Source: Verrucomicrobiota bacterium (GTDB lineage: Bacteria > Verrucomicrobiota > Verrucomicrobiia > Chthoniobacterales > SZAS-18). From it: a stretch of DNA of 64,000 bases. The notes under the pieces were generated by a model. That model ran no database searches and was not told where the DNA came from. It saw only the letters and a list, made by a program, of their open reading frames with translations. Both the position numbers and the translations under genes were made by a program. The stretch is from NCBI GenBank assembly GCA_018240025.1, contig JAFEGM010000040.1, forward strand, positions 46,004 to 110,003, read 5' to 3'. Positions 8,936 through 17,583 of the stretch are shown in pieces. The first letter of the stretch is position 1; every line of letters begins with the position of its first letter.

Positions 8936-9027
8936 CTGGCGAATCGGAATCCGTCCTGATCCGTCCTGATCCCCTTAGGCCTTGTGCCGGTTTGGGCCTT
9001 GGCTCTTGTTCCCTTCTCCTTTTCACC

Positions 9028-10323
9028 GTGCGGTCCTTCTCGCTTTTTCTCGCCCTCCGCTACCTCAAGCCGCGGCGGACCTTCCTGAGCATCATCACGC
9101 TCATCTCCGTGCTGGGCGTGACGCTCGGCATCACAGTGCTCATCCTGGTCATCTCGGTCATGACCGGCTTCGACCGCGAGCTGAAGCGCAAGGTGGTCGG
9201 GTTCGATGCGCATCTGCTCATCACCAATCGCGACCTGTTGCCCGACTGGCGCACGACGGCCGAGGCGGTGAAGAAAGCCTCGCCGGAGATCGTGGCGCTG
9301 TCGCCCTTCGTGCTCGGACCGGTCATTCTCGAATACCAGTCCTCGCGCATGGCCCCGAAGATCCGCGGGGTCGATGCCAAGCTGGAGGGCGAGGTCAGCG
9401 AGATCCGCAATTCCATCGTGGAAGGCAAATGGGACCTCGACGGCCAAAATGCCGTGCTCGGCGCGGAGATCGCCCGGGCGCTGGGCGCGAAGGTCGGTGA
9501 CAAGGTCACGATCTACTCGCCCGGCAACCTGAAGGCCGTCTTCGACGAGCTGGAGCAGCTCGACAAAACTGGCGACCGCGCGGCCAAGGATCAGAAGGTC
9601 GCCAAGCTGCGCGAGCTCATCCTGCCGACCGAGGTCACGGTCACGGGCATCTTCAAATCCGGCCGCTACATCTACGACGCCGAGTTCCTCTTCATCCCGC
9701 TCTACCTCGGCCAGGAGCTCTACGGGCTGAAGGACCACGTCCACGGCATCCAGGTGAAGACCCAGGACGCCTACCGCGCCGAGGCCGTGAAGCAGCAGGT
9801 CATGCGCGTGCTGGAGCCCCCCATGACCGCGCTGACTTGGATGGATCTGAACCATTCCTTCTTCGAGGCCGTGCGGCTGGAGCGGACGGTCATGTTCTTC
9901 CTGCTCTTCTTCATCATCATCGTGGCGGCGTTCGGCATCATGAACACCCTCATCACCGTGACCGTGCAGAAGACGCGCGAGATCGGCATCTTGAAGGCGC
10001 TGGGCGCGCGGGTGGGCCAGATCGTCTGGGTCTTCCTCGCCCAGGGCATGGTGGTCGGCGTCCTCGGCAACATCACCGGCGTCTCGCTCGGGCTCACGCT
10101 GACGCAGTATCGGAACGAATTCCGCGCCTGGCTGGCCAGCACCCTCGGCATCGAGGTCTTCCCGGCCAGCGTGTATCAATTCACCGAGCTGCCCGCCCAG
10201 GTCGTGCCAGGGGATGTCGCCCTCATCTGCGTGAGCGCCTTCGTCATCTGCTCCGTGGCCGCCCTCGTCCCCGCCTACTTTGCCGCCCGGCTCGATCCCG
10301 TGAAGGCGCTGCGGATGGAGTAG
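9028..10323 (+). CDS. LolC/LolE-family lipoprotein-releasing ABC transporter permease
   Basis: 431 residues from a GTG start ([13 protein letters not shown]), the position where LolC/E proteins begin; the upstream open frame is repeat-derived. A first transmembrane helix (about 20-43, [17 protein letters not shown]) with the conserved [14 protein letters not shown] follows, then a large periplasmic domain (about 45-280) and three helices at the C-terminus with the FtsX-type segment [19 protein letters not shown]. In Gram-negative bacteria such permeases, with LolD ATPase, release lipoproteins from the inner membrane. No LolD-like gene is in the window. It implies a diderm cell envelope. Confidence 0.9.
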   Translation: MRSFSLFLALRYLKPRRTFLSIITLISVLGVTLGITVLILVISVMTGFDRELKRKVVGFDAHLLITNRDLLPDWRTTAEAVKKASPEIVALSPFVLGPVILEYQSSRMAPKIRGVDAKLEGEVSEIRNSIVEGKWDLDGQNAVLGAEIARALGAKVGDKVTIYSPGNLKAVFDELEQLDKTGDRAAKDQKVAKLRELILPTEVTVTGIFKSGRYIYDAEFLFIPLYLGQELYGLKDHVHGIQVKTQDAYRAEAVKQQVMRVLEPPMTALTWMDLNHSFFEAVRLERTVMFFLLFFIIIVAAFGIMNTLITVTVQKTREIGILKALGARVGQIVWVFLAQGMVVGVLGNITGVSLGLTLTQYRNEFRAWLASTLGIEVFPASVYQFTELPAQVVPGDVALICVSAFVICSVAALVPAYFAARLDPVKALRME

Positions 10324-10400
10324 TCCGCAATCTCCGAGTGCGGCCGGGTCACCGGGCCGGGGACTCCTGCGCGCGACGAGCCATCGCCCGGGCCAGGTTC

Positions 10401-10454
10401 GTGGACTGCGCGCAGCTTGCTGCCGCCGTCACCCAGGCAGCTTGCTGCCGCCGC
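10401..10454 (+). repeat. REP-like element; 48-bp exact inverted copy at 18863-18910
   Basis: Two GCAGCTTGCTGCCGCC palindromic units flank GTCACCCAG. Positions 10407-10454 match the reverse complement of 18863-18910 over all 48 bases, and the match extends to 54 bases with one mismatch. Both copies are followed on the same side by a GGGAGT hexad tract (here 10525-10557). Confidence 0.9.
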
Positions 10455-10524
10455 ACCGCTGGGGACGACGAGATCGGGCAGCGATGCTGATGAGGCAGGT
10501 CGCAGTGGCAGGCGGGATCCGATG

Positions 10525-10557
10525 GGGAATGGGAGTGGGAGTGGGATGGGAGTGGGA
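10525..10557 (+). repeat. GGGAGT hexad tract
   Basis: Short imperfect run of GGGAGT/GGGATG hexads next to the REP-like element. The longer counterpart (on the other strand) is at 18762-18831. Confidence 0.6.
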
Positions 10558-10767
10558 CGCGCCGAATCCGAACTTGCTCCCGCGGCGGCCCGCATTTTGC
10601 GTGAGGCTCCGAAGCTCGATCCCCTGCAGCGCGATGAACTGGTGCGGACGGCGGAAAGCCTCGCCCGACAGGCTCCCGATCCCTTAAACCGGCGCACCAT
10701 GGACCGCGTTGCTGAGGTGGCCGCTGCGCTGGCGGCCGGCGCCGCCCGGGCCGCGAAATCGAAGTAG
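10546..10767 (+). CDS. Possible small hypothetical protein
   Basis: 73 residues (MGVGRAESELAPAAARIL...). The part from about residue 6 on is a plausible alpha-helical, charged, Ala-rich protein ending AARAAKSK. The frame is open further 5' but that part is the GGGAGT repeat and REP-like element, so the true start is unclear. It may be the remnant of a gene whose 5' end was overrun by repeats. The stop is 17 bp from the convergent murI stop. No function is recognised. Confidence 0.3.
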   Translation: MGVGRAESELAPAAARILREAPKLDPLQRDELVRTAESLARQAPDPLNRRTMDRVAEVAAALAAGAARAAKSK

Positions 10768-10783
10768 CGGCCGCGCCCGGGGC

Positions 10784-11641
10784 TCAGGACATCCGCTGCA
10801 CGCCCTGCACGGCGCGTTCCTGCACCTGGCCGATGCCGAGGCCGAGGCGCGCATTGGCCACGCCGAGGAAGGCGCCCGGGGGATCGGTCAGCGCGACCTC
10901 GAGCCGGCCGGCGCTGCCGCCGGCCACGAGACCTTCGCGCTCGAGCAGGTCCTTCAGCGCCACGGCGCAGTTGCGGGCGGAGTCGACGATGGCGATCTCC
11001 GGCCCGAGGAACCGGGCGATGCGTTCGTGCAGGAACGGGTAGTGCGTGCAGCCGAGGACGAGCGTGTCGATGCCGGCGTCGCGCAGCGGCGTGAGGTAAC
11101 GCTCGATGACCGCATCGGTCACCGGGTCTTCCAGCCAACCTTCCTCCACCAGCGGGACGAAGAGCGGACAGGCCAGCGCGTGCACTTCGACCGTCGGGGC
11201 GAGCGCCTGCAGGGCGCGTTCGTAGGCCCGGCTGGCGATGGTGGCGCGCGTGCCGATCACGCCGATCCGTCCGCATTTCGTCGCCTCCACCGCAGCCTGC
11301 GCGCCGGGGCCGATGACACCGACACTCGGGGTCCGCACGCTCTCCTGCAGCCTCGGCAGCGCGAGGGCGGTGGCCGTGTTGCAGGCCACCACGAGGGCTT
11401 TGGCGTGCTCGGCCAGCAACAGCCCTGCGATCTCCAGCGTGTAGCGCTCGATGGTCGCGCGGCTCTTGCCGCCGTAAGGCACGCGGGCGGTGTCGCCGAG
11501 GTAGAAGATGCTCTCGCCCGGCAGCAACTCGCGCAGTGCCGCCACCACGGTGAGTCCGCCCACGCCGGAATCGAAGACTCCGATGGGGCGGGAGGCCGGG
11601 GCGGTCGGGCTCGGTTCCATGGCGGGATCGGGCGCGCTCAT
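10784..11641 (-). CDS. murI: Glutamate racemase
   Basis: 285 residues. [11 protein letters not shown] near the N-terminus, VACNTATA with the first catalytic Cys, and LGCTHYPFL with the second are the diagnostic motifs of glutamate racemase, which makes D-glutamate for peptidoglycan. Other conserved parts are [11 protein letters not shown] and GVIGPGA. The start ATG overlaps the stop of the DUF1287 gene by four bases (ATGA), so the pair is translationally coupled; an internal Met at residue 8 is an alternative start. Presence of murI argues for a peptidoglycan-containing cell. Confidence 0.96.
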   Translation of the reverse strand: MSAPDPAMEPSPTAPASRPIGVFDSGVGGLTVVAALRELLPGESIFYLGDTARVPYGGKSRATIERYTLEIAGLLLAEHAKALVVACNTATALALPRLQESVRTPSVGVIGPGAQAAVEATKCGRIGVIGTRATIASRAYERALQALAPTVEVHALACPLFVPLVEEGWLEDPVTDAVIERYLTPLRDAGIDTLVLGCTHYPFLHERIARFLGPEIAIVDSARNCAVALKDLLEREGLVAGGSAGRLEVALTDPPGAFLGVANARLGLGIGQVQERAVQGVQRMS

Positions 11642-12405
11642 TTCCCGGGCTTCGGCACCTCGGGGGCCGGCCGTGCGGAGGGCGGGCCCGACGGCGGCGT
11701 GAGGCGGGCGGGCGTGGTGGCCGGCTTCACCACCGGCTCTTCGCCGAACCAGCGGTAGTGGCCGATGATCTCGTATTGGAAGAGGATGTCCTCCTCCTTC
11801 GTGCCCGCGCCGATGTTGTGGATGACCAGCGGCGTGCCGGCCGGCGACTTCGCATCGGAAACGAGCCCGATGTGGAGCAGCCCGTTGGGCAGCTTCCAGA
11901 CGACGAAATCGCCCGGCGGGTAGTGCTCGACCGTCTGCGTGTTCCGCTTCCGCTTTCCGGCGCGCATCAGGTAGATCATCAGATTCGGCACCCGCCGGTG
12001 GTCGATGTTCGGATCCGGCGCGCTCAGGTTCCAGAGCTTGGGATAGCGGGCCCAGGCGCGCTTCATGTCCTCATTGACCAGCACCTGGAGATCGGCTCCG
12101 ACCGCGCGGAGGGCGCGCACGATGACGTCGGTGCAGACCCCGCGATCGAGCGGCACGTCGCCGTTGGGAAAAGTGATCTGCGAATAGTCCGGATCGTATT
12201 TGGTGGTCACCCCGATCTGCTGGCGCGCGGCCGCGATCAGCTGGCGGATCTTCTCGGCATTTTCCGGGCTCGGCGGCGGCGGCGCGACCACCACCGGCGT
12301 GGTCGAAGCCGTGGCCGACGGCGTGGTGGCGGGAACGGCGGATTCCTGGGCGGAGAGAGGCTGGACGAGCAGGCCCGCCAGCAGCAACAACGCGAAGAGA
12401 CGCAT
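11638..12405 (-). CDS. Secreted DUF1287 family protein
   Basis: 255 residues from the ATG at 12405, giving a signal peptide ([20 protein letters not shown]). A Thr/Pro-rich linker precedes the DUF1287 domain (about 55-225), recognised by [43 protein letters not shown] and [15 protein letters not shown]. The Cys and His of these motifs suggest a papain/NlpC-like fold, and a cell-wall role is suggested by coupling to murI, but no activity is established from sequence. The C-terminus is Pro-rich. Upstream lies a GGCACGAA-type inverted element. Confidence 0.82.
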   Translation of the reverse strand: MRLFALLLLAGLLVQPLSAQESAVPATTPSATASTTPVVVAPPPPSPENAEKIRQLIAAARQQIGVTTKYDPDYSQITFPNGDVPLDRGVCTDVIVRALRAVGADLQVLVNEDMKRAWARYPKLWNLSAPDPNIDHRRVPNLMIYLMRAGKRKRNTQTVEHYPPGDFVVWKLPNGLLHIGLVSDAKSPAGTPLVIHNIGAGTKEEDILFQYEIIGHYRWFGEEPVVKPATTPARLTPPSGPPSARPAPEVPKPGK

Positions 12406-12467
12406 CGGCCACTCTGCCACGCGGCGCGCCGCCTGCGCGGAAATTTCGTGCCACGGCCGAAAGCGGC

Positions 12468-12634
12468 GAGGGAGCAGAGTCTCACACGAAGGCACGAAGG
12501 CACGAAAGGGGGACAGGCGAACAGCGGGGCGAAGGCCTCGTCGGCGGGCGTTGCGGCACCGAATGGGGAGGTCGATGAGCGGAATCCATCTCCTTAGCTT
12601 CGTGCCTTCGTGCCTTGGTGTGAGACTCCTCTCC
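12468..12634. repeat. Inverted-arm element of GGCACGAA octads
   Basis: Left arm 12468-12509 (GAGTCTCACACGAAGGCACG then a further octad) and right arm 12590-12634 (TTCGTGCCTTCGTGCC then TTGGTGTGAGACTCC) are near-perfect reverse complements over about 30 bases, each with tandem CGAAGGCA octads, separated by about 80 bp. The element fills most of the gap between the divergent DUF1287 and aldo/keto reductase genes. Confidence 0.9.
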
Positions 12635-12676
12635 CGATCCCACTTGAGCCCACGCGGCGGGGATCGATGCTGGGCG

Positions 12677-13648
12677 ATGGAATACCGCCGTCTCGGAAAA
12701 TCCGGTCTCAAGGTCAGCGCGCTCTCGTTCGGCGCCTGGGTCACGTTTGCGCAGCAGATGAGCGAGGAGGAGGCCGAGGCCTGCATGAAGGCCGCCTACG
12801 ACGCGGGCTGCAATTTCTTCGACAACGCGGAGGCCTACGCCGACGGCCAGGCCGAGGAGGTCATGGGCCGCATTCTCAAACGCCAGGGCTGGCGGCGCGA
12901 GTCATGGATCGTCTCCAGCAAGGTCTTCTGGGGTGGGGACACGGTGACGGAGAACGGACTCTCCCGGAAGCATGTCTTCGAAGCCTGCCACGCAGCGCTG
13001 CGGCGGCTGCAGGTCGATTACCTCGACCTCTACTTCTGCCACCGGCCGGACCCGGAGACACCCCTCGAGGAGACCGTGCTGGCCATGGGCGATCTCGTCC
13101 GCCAGGGCAAGGTGCTCTACTGGGGCACGAGCGAATGGACCGGCGCGCAGATCGCCGAAGCCGCGCAGATCGCCCGCGAATGGCGGGTGGCGCCGCCGCA
13201 GATGGAACAGCCGCAATACAACCTGTTCGAGCGCCACAAGGTCGAGCAGGACTACCTGCCGCTCTACGAAAGCCTGGGCCTTGGCACGACCATCTGGTCG
13301 CCGCTCGCCAGCGGGCTGCTGACGGGCAAATACAATCAGGGCGTCGACAGCGCGACCTCCACCCGGCTGCAGATGGAGAACTACCAATGGCTGAAGAAGG
13401 TGGTCGAACGCTCGCTGGAAAAAGGCCGCGGCCGGCAGGTGGAGGAACTCGGGCGCCTGGCCGCCGAGCTCGGGATTTCGCTCCCGCATTTCGCGCTCGC
13501 CTGGTGCCTGAAGAATCCGCACGTCAGCACCGTCATCACCGGTGCCTCCCGCTCCGCGCAGGTGGTCGAGAACATGAAGGCGATCGAGGCGCTGCCGAAG
13601 CTGACGGACGAGGTCATGCGGCGGACGGAGGAAATCCTCGTGCGGTGA
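12677..13648 (+). CDS. Aldo/keto reductase (potassium-channel beta-subunit-like)
   Basis: 323 residues from the ATG at 12677 (MEYRRLGKSGLKV), the normal family start. Active-site residues are visible: Asp/Tyr in FFDNAEAYADG, Lys in VSSKVFWG, and His in YFCHRPD. The NADPH-binding GASRSAQVVENM lies near the C-terminus. The sequence type (QPQYNLFERHKVE, WSPLASGLLTGKYN) matches the Kv-beta/YghZ-like AKR branch, which reduces aldehydes and ketones with NADPH. Monocistronic, flanked on both sides by inverted repeat elements. Confidence 0.93.
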   Translation: MEYRRLGKSGLKVSALSFGAWVTFAQQMSEEEAEACMKAAYDAGCNFFDNAEAYADGQAEEVMGRILKRQGWRRESWIVSSKVFWGGDTVTENGLSRKHVFEACHAALRRLQVDYLDLYFCHRPDPETPLEETVLAMGDLVRQGKVLYWGTSEWTGAQIAEAAQIAREWRVAPPQMEQPQYNLFERHKVEQDYLPLYESLGLGTTIWSPLASGLLTGKYNQGVDSATSTRLQMENYQWLKKVVERSLEKGRGRQVEELGRLAAELGISLPHFALAWCLKNPHVSTVITGASRSAQVVENMKAIEALPKLTDEVMRRTEEILVR

Positions 13649-13649
13649 G

Positions 13650-13890
13650 GGGAGGAAGGTTCAAGAATCAACGAGCGAAGAAACAAAAACCAAGGATCAA
13701 GATTCAAACTGTGTTAAGGTTAAAATTCTAAGGAAGGAACTCAGGCTCGGGGGAACCTGCCGGTTTGCTGGAGAATACACGCCGCCGGATCCGTTCGTGC
13801 TTTTGCGAGTTCAGTGGCCAAATCACCGATCCTTATCTCCTGAGCCTTGTCCCTTTCTTGAATCTTGACTCTTGAATCTTGGTTCTTCCC
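13650..13890. repeat. Inverted-arm ATTCAAG element (family A, copy 4); fills a 326-bp gene gap
   Basis: Forward arm 13650-13740: GGTTCAAGAATCAA, irregular AAACAAAAACCAAG units, the core ATTCAAACTGTGTTAAGG (13701-13718) and TTCTAAGGAAGG. Inverse arm 13829-13890: CCTTATCTCC, CCTTGTCC, then CTTGAATCTTGACTCTTGAA heptads. About 90 bp separate the arms. The forward arm begins right after the aldo/keto reductase stop codon. A CTTCTTCC-rich tract (13939-13970) then runs up to the ychF start. Nothing else was seen in 13649-13974. Confidence 0.85.
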
Positions 13891-13974
13891 TCCCGGGGTG
13901 TATGGTCCCGCCCCGCAAAGCGCCGTCCGGCGGGCTTCATCCTTCTTCCTTCCACCTTCTTCCTTCTCTCTCCC

Positions 13975-15111
13975 GTGCTTTCCGCTGGCATCGTCGGCCT
14001 GCCCAATGTGGGCAAATCCACCCTCTTCAACGCTGTCACCCGCACCCGGAAGGCGCAGGCGGCGAACTATCCGTTCTGCACCATCGATCCGAACGTGGGC
14101 GTGGTGACCGTGCCGGATCCGCGTCTGGCGGTGCTGAGCAAGCTCTCGGGCTCGCAGAAGCTCATCCCGGCGGCCATCAATTTCGTCGACATCGCCGGCC
14201 TCGTGCGCGGCGCCAGCGCGGGCGAGGGGCTCGGCAACCAGTTCCTCAGCCACATCCGCGAGGTCGATGCCATCGTGCAGGTGGTGCGTTGCTTCGAGAA
14301 TGACGACATCCACCACGTCAGCGGCTCAGTCGATCCGGTGCGCGACATCGAGGTCATCAACACCGAGCTCATCCTGGCCGACCTCGCCGCGGTGCAGAAG
14401 CGGCGCGACAAGCAGGCCAAGGGCGCCCGCGCCGGCGACAAGGCGGCGCAGGCGGAGATCGCGCTGCTCGACCGGCTCATCCCGCATCTCGATGCCGGCA
14501 AGCCCGCCGCGCTCCTGCCCGTGGAGGAGAACGAGAAGCCCATCCTGAAGAGCTTCTTCCTGCTTTCGGGCAAGCCGACCATCTTTGCCTGCAACGTGGC
14601 GGAGTCGGATCTGGCCGCATTCGCCGGCGGGAAATGCGACGAGTCGACCCCGGCCGGCAAGTATGTCGCCGCGGTCCGCGCCTACGTGCAGAGCCACCTC
14701 GACACCGAGGCCGTGGTGATCAGCGCGCAGATCGAGAGCGAGCTGGTCGACCTGAGCGAGGAGGAAGCCGCCAGCTACCTGCGCGAGCTCGGGGTGGGGG
14801 AGGAAGGCAGCGGCGTGGGCGGACTGATCCGCGCCGTCTATCACCTGCTCGGCCTGCAGACCTATCTGACCACCGGCGAGAAGGAGACGCGCGCCTGGAC
14901 CATCCGTCGCGGCGACAAGGCCCCGGCGGCCGCGGGCGTGATCCATTCCGACTTCGAGCGCGGCTTCATCGCCGCGGAAGTGACCGCCTACGACGAACTC
15001 GTCCGCCTCGGCTCGTTCGCCAAGGCCCGCGAAGCCGGCAAGCTGCGCATCGAGGGCAAGGAGTACGTCATGAAGGACGGCGACGTGGTGGAGTTCCGGT
15101 TCAACGTCTGA
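13975..15111 (+). CDS. ychF: Redox-regulated ribosome-associated ATPase YchF
   Basis: 378 residues from a GTG at 13975 (VLSAGIVGLPNVGKST). G-domain motifs: Walker A GLPNVGKST, G3 DIAGLVRGA, and the NVAESD stretch in place of the NKxD motif, which explains the ATP rather than GTP preference of the OLA1/YchF group. A coiled-coil insertion (about 125-195) and a C-terminal TGS domain (AWTIRRGDKAPAAAG, ending VVEFRFNV) are present. Universally conserved, ribosome-linked, stress-related. No operon partners: repeats flank it on both sides. Confidence 0.97.
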   Translation: MLSAGIVGLPNVGKSTLFNAVTRTRKAQAANYPFCTIDPNVGVVTVPDPRLAVLSKLSGSQKLIPAAINFVDIAGLVRGASAGEGLGNQFLSHIREVDAIVQVVRCFENDDIHHVSGSVDPVRDIEVINTELILADLAAVQKRRDKQAKGARAGDKAAQAEIALLDRLIPHLDAGKPAALLPVEENEKPILKSFFLLSGKPTIFACNVAESDLAAFAGGKCDESTPAGKYVAAVRAYVQSHLDTEAVVISAQIESELVDLSEEEAASYLRELGVGEEGSGVGGLIRAVYHLLGLQTYLTTGEKETRAWTIRRGDKAPAAAGVIHSDFERGFIAAEVTAYDELVRLGSFAKAREAGKLRIEGKEYVMKDGDVVEFRFNV

Positions 15112-15143
15112 GGGACGCGCCTGCGCTGGGAAACACGCCGATC

Positions 15144-15204
15144 TGAAGAAACTCGAAGCTCGAAGCTCGAAGTTCGAGGGAAGTCCGAAGTTCCAAACTC
15201 CAAG
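15144..15204 (+). repeat. CTCGAAA-type heptad repeat (family B, copy 1)
   Basis: Tandem CTCGAAG/CTCGAAA units (ACTCGAAGCTCGAAGCTCGA) followed by the typical tail GGAAGTCCGAAGTTCCAAAC. Begins about 30 bp after the ychF stop. Confidence 0.85.
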
Positions 15205-15290
15205 GCCGCGGGTCGCGTCATCGGTGATCGCGTGGCAGGTTGGATGATCGAGGTAGCCCGAACGTCCAGCGTCCGGGCGCCGCTTCCCTC

Positions 15291-15635
15291 ATGTTCGATC
15301 CTGCAGTGCTCGTGGCCCTCGCCTGGCAGGCGCTGGAGCTGCGTACGCAGCCGGTCTACGAGGCGAAGTGGCTGGTCAAGCGCACCATGCCGGTGGTGGT
15401 GCGCGGCGTGGTCACCGGCGTGCAGCAGACCAAGCGCGGGGGCAATGTGCGCATCTTTCTCGACGGCGAAGAGGGCTTCTTCGTCTTCCTCCCGAGCGAG
15501 GAGGTGGAGAAACTGGGCGGCTTCGAGGCGCTCCTGCGCTGGGTCGGCCAGCCCCTTTCCGCCATGGGCCGCGTGCGCCGATTCTGGGGCTGGACGCAAC
15601 TGCTCGCGACGGCGGGGAGCGTTTCGAGCGGTTAG
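15291..15635 (+). CDS. Hypothetical small protein
   Basis: 114 residues from an ATG at 15291 (MFDPAVLVALAWQALELR). The middle (VVVRGVVTGVQQTKRGGNVR followed by IFLDGEEGFFVFLPSEEV) looks like a small beta-barrel or OB-like fold, but this is only an impression. No family is recognised. The 3' end (encoding TAGSVSSG) lies inside a duplicated sequence: 15609-15648 recurs at 15719-15762, so the stop codon sits in repeat-derived DNA and the original C-terminus may have been altered. Confidence 0.5.
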   Translation: MFDPAVLVALAWQALELRTQPVYEAKWLVKRTMPVVVRGVVTGVQQTKRGGNVRIFLDGEEGFFVFLPSEEVEKLGGFEALLRWVGQPLSAMGRVRRFWGWTQLLATAGSVSSG

Positions 15636-15952
15636 GGGGAAAACTCGAAACTCGAAGTTCGAAACTCGAAGGAAGTTCGAAGCTCGAAGTCCAAAGCTGG
15701 CGCGGCCGACCTGCTGGCGACGGCGGAGAGAGCGATTCGAGCGGTTAGGGGGAAAACTCGAAGCTCGAAACTCGAAACTCGAAGGAAGTCCGAAACTCGA
15801 AGCTCAAAGGGCCGCGCGAAGCATCAATGTCGAGTTGGGCCGACGACCTCGGAATTGATGAGGAGGTTTCAGCCAGCAGGTCGGCGCGCCGGCTTCAGAC
15901 TTCGAGCTTCGGACTTCCTTCGAGTTTCGAGTTTCGAGCTTCGAGTTTCCTT
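15609..15952. repeat. Cluster of CTCGAAA-type heptad arrays (family B) with a 110-bp duplication
   Basis: Two forward arms, 15650-15699 and 15755-15811, each preceded by the same sequence (GACGGCG..., GATTCGAGCGGTTAGGGGGA, offset 110 bp), and one inverse arm, 15895-15952 (CTTCGAGCTTCGGACTTCCT then TCGAGTTT heptads). The whole forms an inverted-arm element with a doubled left arm. It accounts for most of the 446-bp gene-free stretch 15636-16081; the remainder holds a terminator at 16004-16046. Confidence 0.88.
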
Positions 15953-16003
15953 TATGAATCTCGCGCGCCCGACTTCTCCCCCTCCGCCCCGTGCCCCGCC
16001 GCC

Positions 16004-16046
16004 GGAGAAAAACGAAACCCGCCCGGCCTCTTCGAGGCGGGGCGGG
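16004..16046 (-). terminator. Rho-independent terminator (minus strand)
   Basis: A 13-bp stem with one mismatch (16018-16030 with 16034-16046, loop TTC) is followed on the minus strand by TTTCGTTTTTC. It lies 36 bp after the stop codon of the secreted protein gene 16525-16082 and would end that transcription unit. Confidence 0.85.
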
Positions 16047-16081
16047 CTCGATGGAATTTCTGAACTTCAGCCGGCGGCCGC

Positions 16082-16525
16082 TCAGCCCTTCGGCTTCGAG
16101 GCGTATTGCAGGTTGAAGTAGGCGGGACCGCCGGTCTTGGTGCGGGCCATCACGACCTTGATGTAGAACTGGTCGGTATAGCCGGGGGTCACGGTCACGA
16201 CGGCGACGTTGCTGTTGTCGTCGTCCTTGGCCAGGAACTTGGCTTCCGGGCCGTAGTAGATGCCGACATCGACGTCCGCCGCCTCTTCGTCGCCCGCGGC
16301 GACGATGCGATACTGCTGCCCGAAGTACAGCGTGACCGGGTAGATCTTGGAGCCGCCGGGCTGGAGGACGTCGATGGCGCCGTCACGCACGGTCCAGCCG
16401 CTCTCGGTGAGCAGGCGGGCCACGTTCAGGGCCGTGACTTTGGCGCCCATCTGGCTGGCGACGATGTTCACCGTCGGCAGGGCGAGCGCGAGAGTCGCGA
16501 GGGCGATGAGAAGGAAACGTTTCAT
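16082..16525 (-). CDS. Secreted protein of unknown function
   Basis: 147 residues with a signal peptide (MKRFLLIALATLALALPTVN). The rest is predicted beta-rich (VTLYFGQQYRIVAAGDEEAA, DVDVGIYYGP, VAVVTVTPGYTDQFYIKVVM), like a small periplasmic beta-sandwich. No cysteines after the signal peptide. No family recognised. It follows another exported-protein gene on the same strand with a 33-bp gap (16559-17404), so the two are probably one operon, ended by the terminator at 16004-16046. Confidence 0.8.
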   Translation of the reverse strand: MKRFLLIALATLALALPTVNIVASQMGAKVTALNVARLLTESGWTVRDGAIDVLQPGGSKIYPVTLYFGQQYRIVAAGDEEAADVDVGIYYGPEAKFLAKDDDNSNVAVVTVTPGYTDQFYIKVVMARTKTGGPAYFNLQYASKPKG

Positions 16526-16558
16526 GGGGTGATGATGAAATGGTTGGGGTTGGGGCGA

Positions 16559-17404
16559 TCAGGCGCCGGCGATGGCGGCGACGAGTTCGCCGCTGATTTT
16601 GTTGAGCTTCTGGAGGTCCTCCTTGCTCATGGTCTTGCCGCCGCCCGGCTTGGTGTGCGGATCGGCCCCGGCGTCGATCGTGGTCAGCTTCTCGATCGCA
16701 TCCATCTGGGCGATCATCTTGCCGACGAACGGCGCGCCCTTGGCCTTGGCGCCGAGACCCTCGAGCTGGCGCTTGAGGTAGGCGACGAGCTGCGGCTGGC
16801 GCATCAGCTTGGTGGCTTCGGCGTCGTAGGTGTCGGTCAGCGCCATGGTGGCGATGTCGAGACCGCGGACCCAGCCGCCGACGGTGGCGAGGGCGACGGA
16901 ATCCTTGTCTTTGTTGGCCTTCAGCTCATTGAGCACGTCGACGCGGACAGCCTCGAGGATGGTGCGGAGCTCGGTCCACTTGCCTTCGTCGGCCAGCTTG
17001 TTGGCGACTGCGATCTTGTTCTTCATCGAGAGATCGGCCGAGAGCTCGAGCGAGAGCACCTCGATGACGTCAGAGGCGCGGCGCAGGGCCTGCGCGTCCT
17101 TGGCCTGGACGGCGATGAAGGCGTCGGCCACGCGCATGCCGAGGTTGGCGGCCTTGGCGGCGTCGGAGGAGAACTTGGATTTGCCGGTGTTCGGGTCCTT
17201 CGCGAAGGACGCGGCGACCTTGGCGAAATCGACCTTCGAGGCGCTCTTCAGCGCGGAGAAGACCTCCTCCGGCGGGGGCAGGATGTAATTCTCGTCAGCC
17301 TTCGTTTCCTTCGGATCGAGGGCCTTGCCGGGCTGGACCGCCGCCGAGGCCGGCAGGGCCACCAGCAGGGCGGCGAAGAGGGGTGCGCAAACGATTCGTT
17401 TCAT
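16559..17404 (-). CDS. Secreted alpha-helical protein of unknown function
   Basis: 281 residues with a signal peptide (MKRIVCAPLFAALLVALPASAA). The mature part is Ala/Lys/Asp-rich and mostly helical (FSALKSASKVDFAKVAASFA, LRTILEAVRVDVLNELKANK), with a Gly/Lys-rich loop near DPHTKPGGGKTMSKED. No cysteines and no catalytic motif in the mature part. No family recognised. First gene of the presumed two-gene exported operon with the protein at 16082-16525. Confidence 0.8.
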   Translation of the reverse strand: MKRIVCAPLFAALLVALPASAAVQPGKALDPKETKADENYILPPPEEVFSALKSASKVDFAKVAASFAKDPNTGKSKFSSDAAKAANLGMRVADAFIAVQAKDAQALRRASDVIEVLSLELSADLSMKNKIAVANKLADEGKWTELRTILEAVRVDVLNELKANKDKDSVALATVGGWVRGLDIATMALTDTYDAEATKLMRQPQLVAYLKRQLEGLGAKAKGAPFVGKMIAQMDAIEKLTTIDAGADPHTKPGGGKTMSKEDLQKLNKISGELVAAIAGA

Positions 17405-17583
17405 GGTTCTGGTTCGGGTTTCTGGGTTTGAGGAGAGGGAGTTTCTAGCAAATTGCCGGAGCGGATGTCTGCGAAAAACGCCTGCTCCGGCGTTGGAGGC
17501 TCAGCCTTCGAGGAGGAAGATGAGCGCGGTGTGATGATGGATTAACCGTCACCGCCGGTGCGTTACCAACTTTCTTTTCGAGC

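Noticed and set aside
8857..9027. Extended N-termini for the LolC/E and M29 aminopeptidase genes reading through the ATTCAAG repeat
   Set aside because: The added residues are repeat translation products with no family counterpart, and good starts exist at 9028 (GTG) and 8858 (ATG).
12440..12454. A 15-base identity GAAATTTCGTGCCAC at 12440 and 44507, resembling a sigma-54 promoter (TGGCACG...) on the minus strand
   Set aside because: One to two 15-base matches are expected by chance in 64 kb, the -12 element is TTCC rather than TTGC, and the second site points into bshA.
13650..13890. CRISPR-like appearance of the repeat arrays
   Set aside because: Units are 6-9 bases, degenerate and contiguous, with no unique spacers of constant length and no cas genes.
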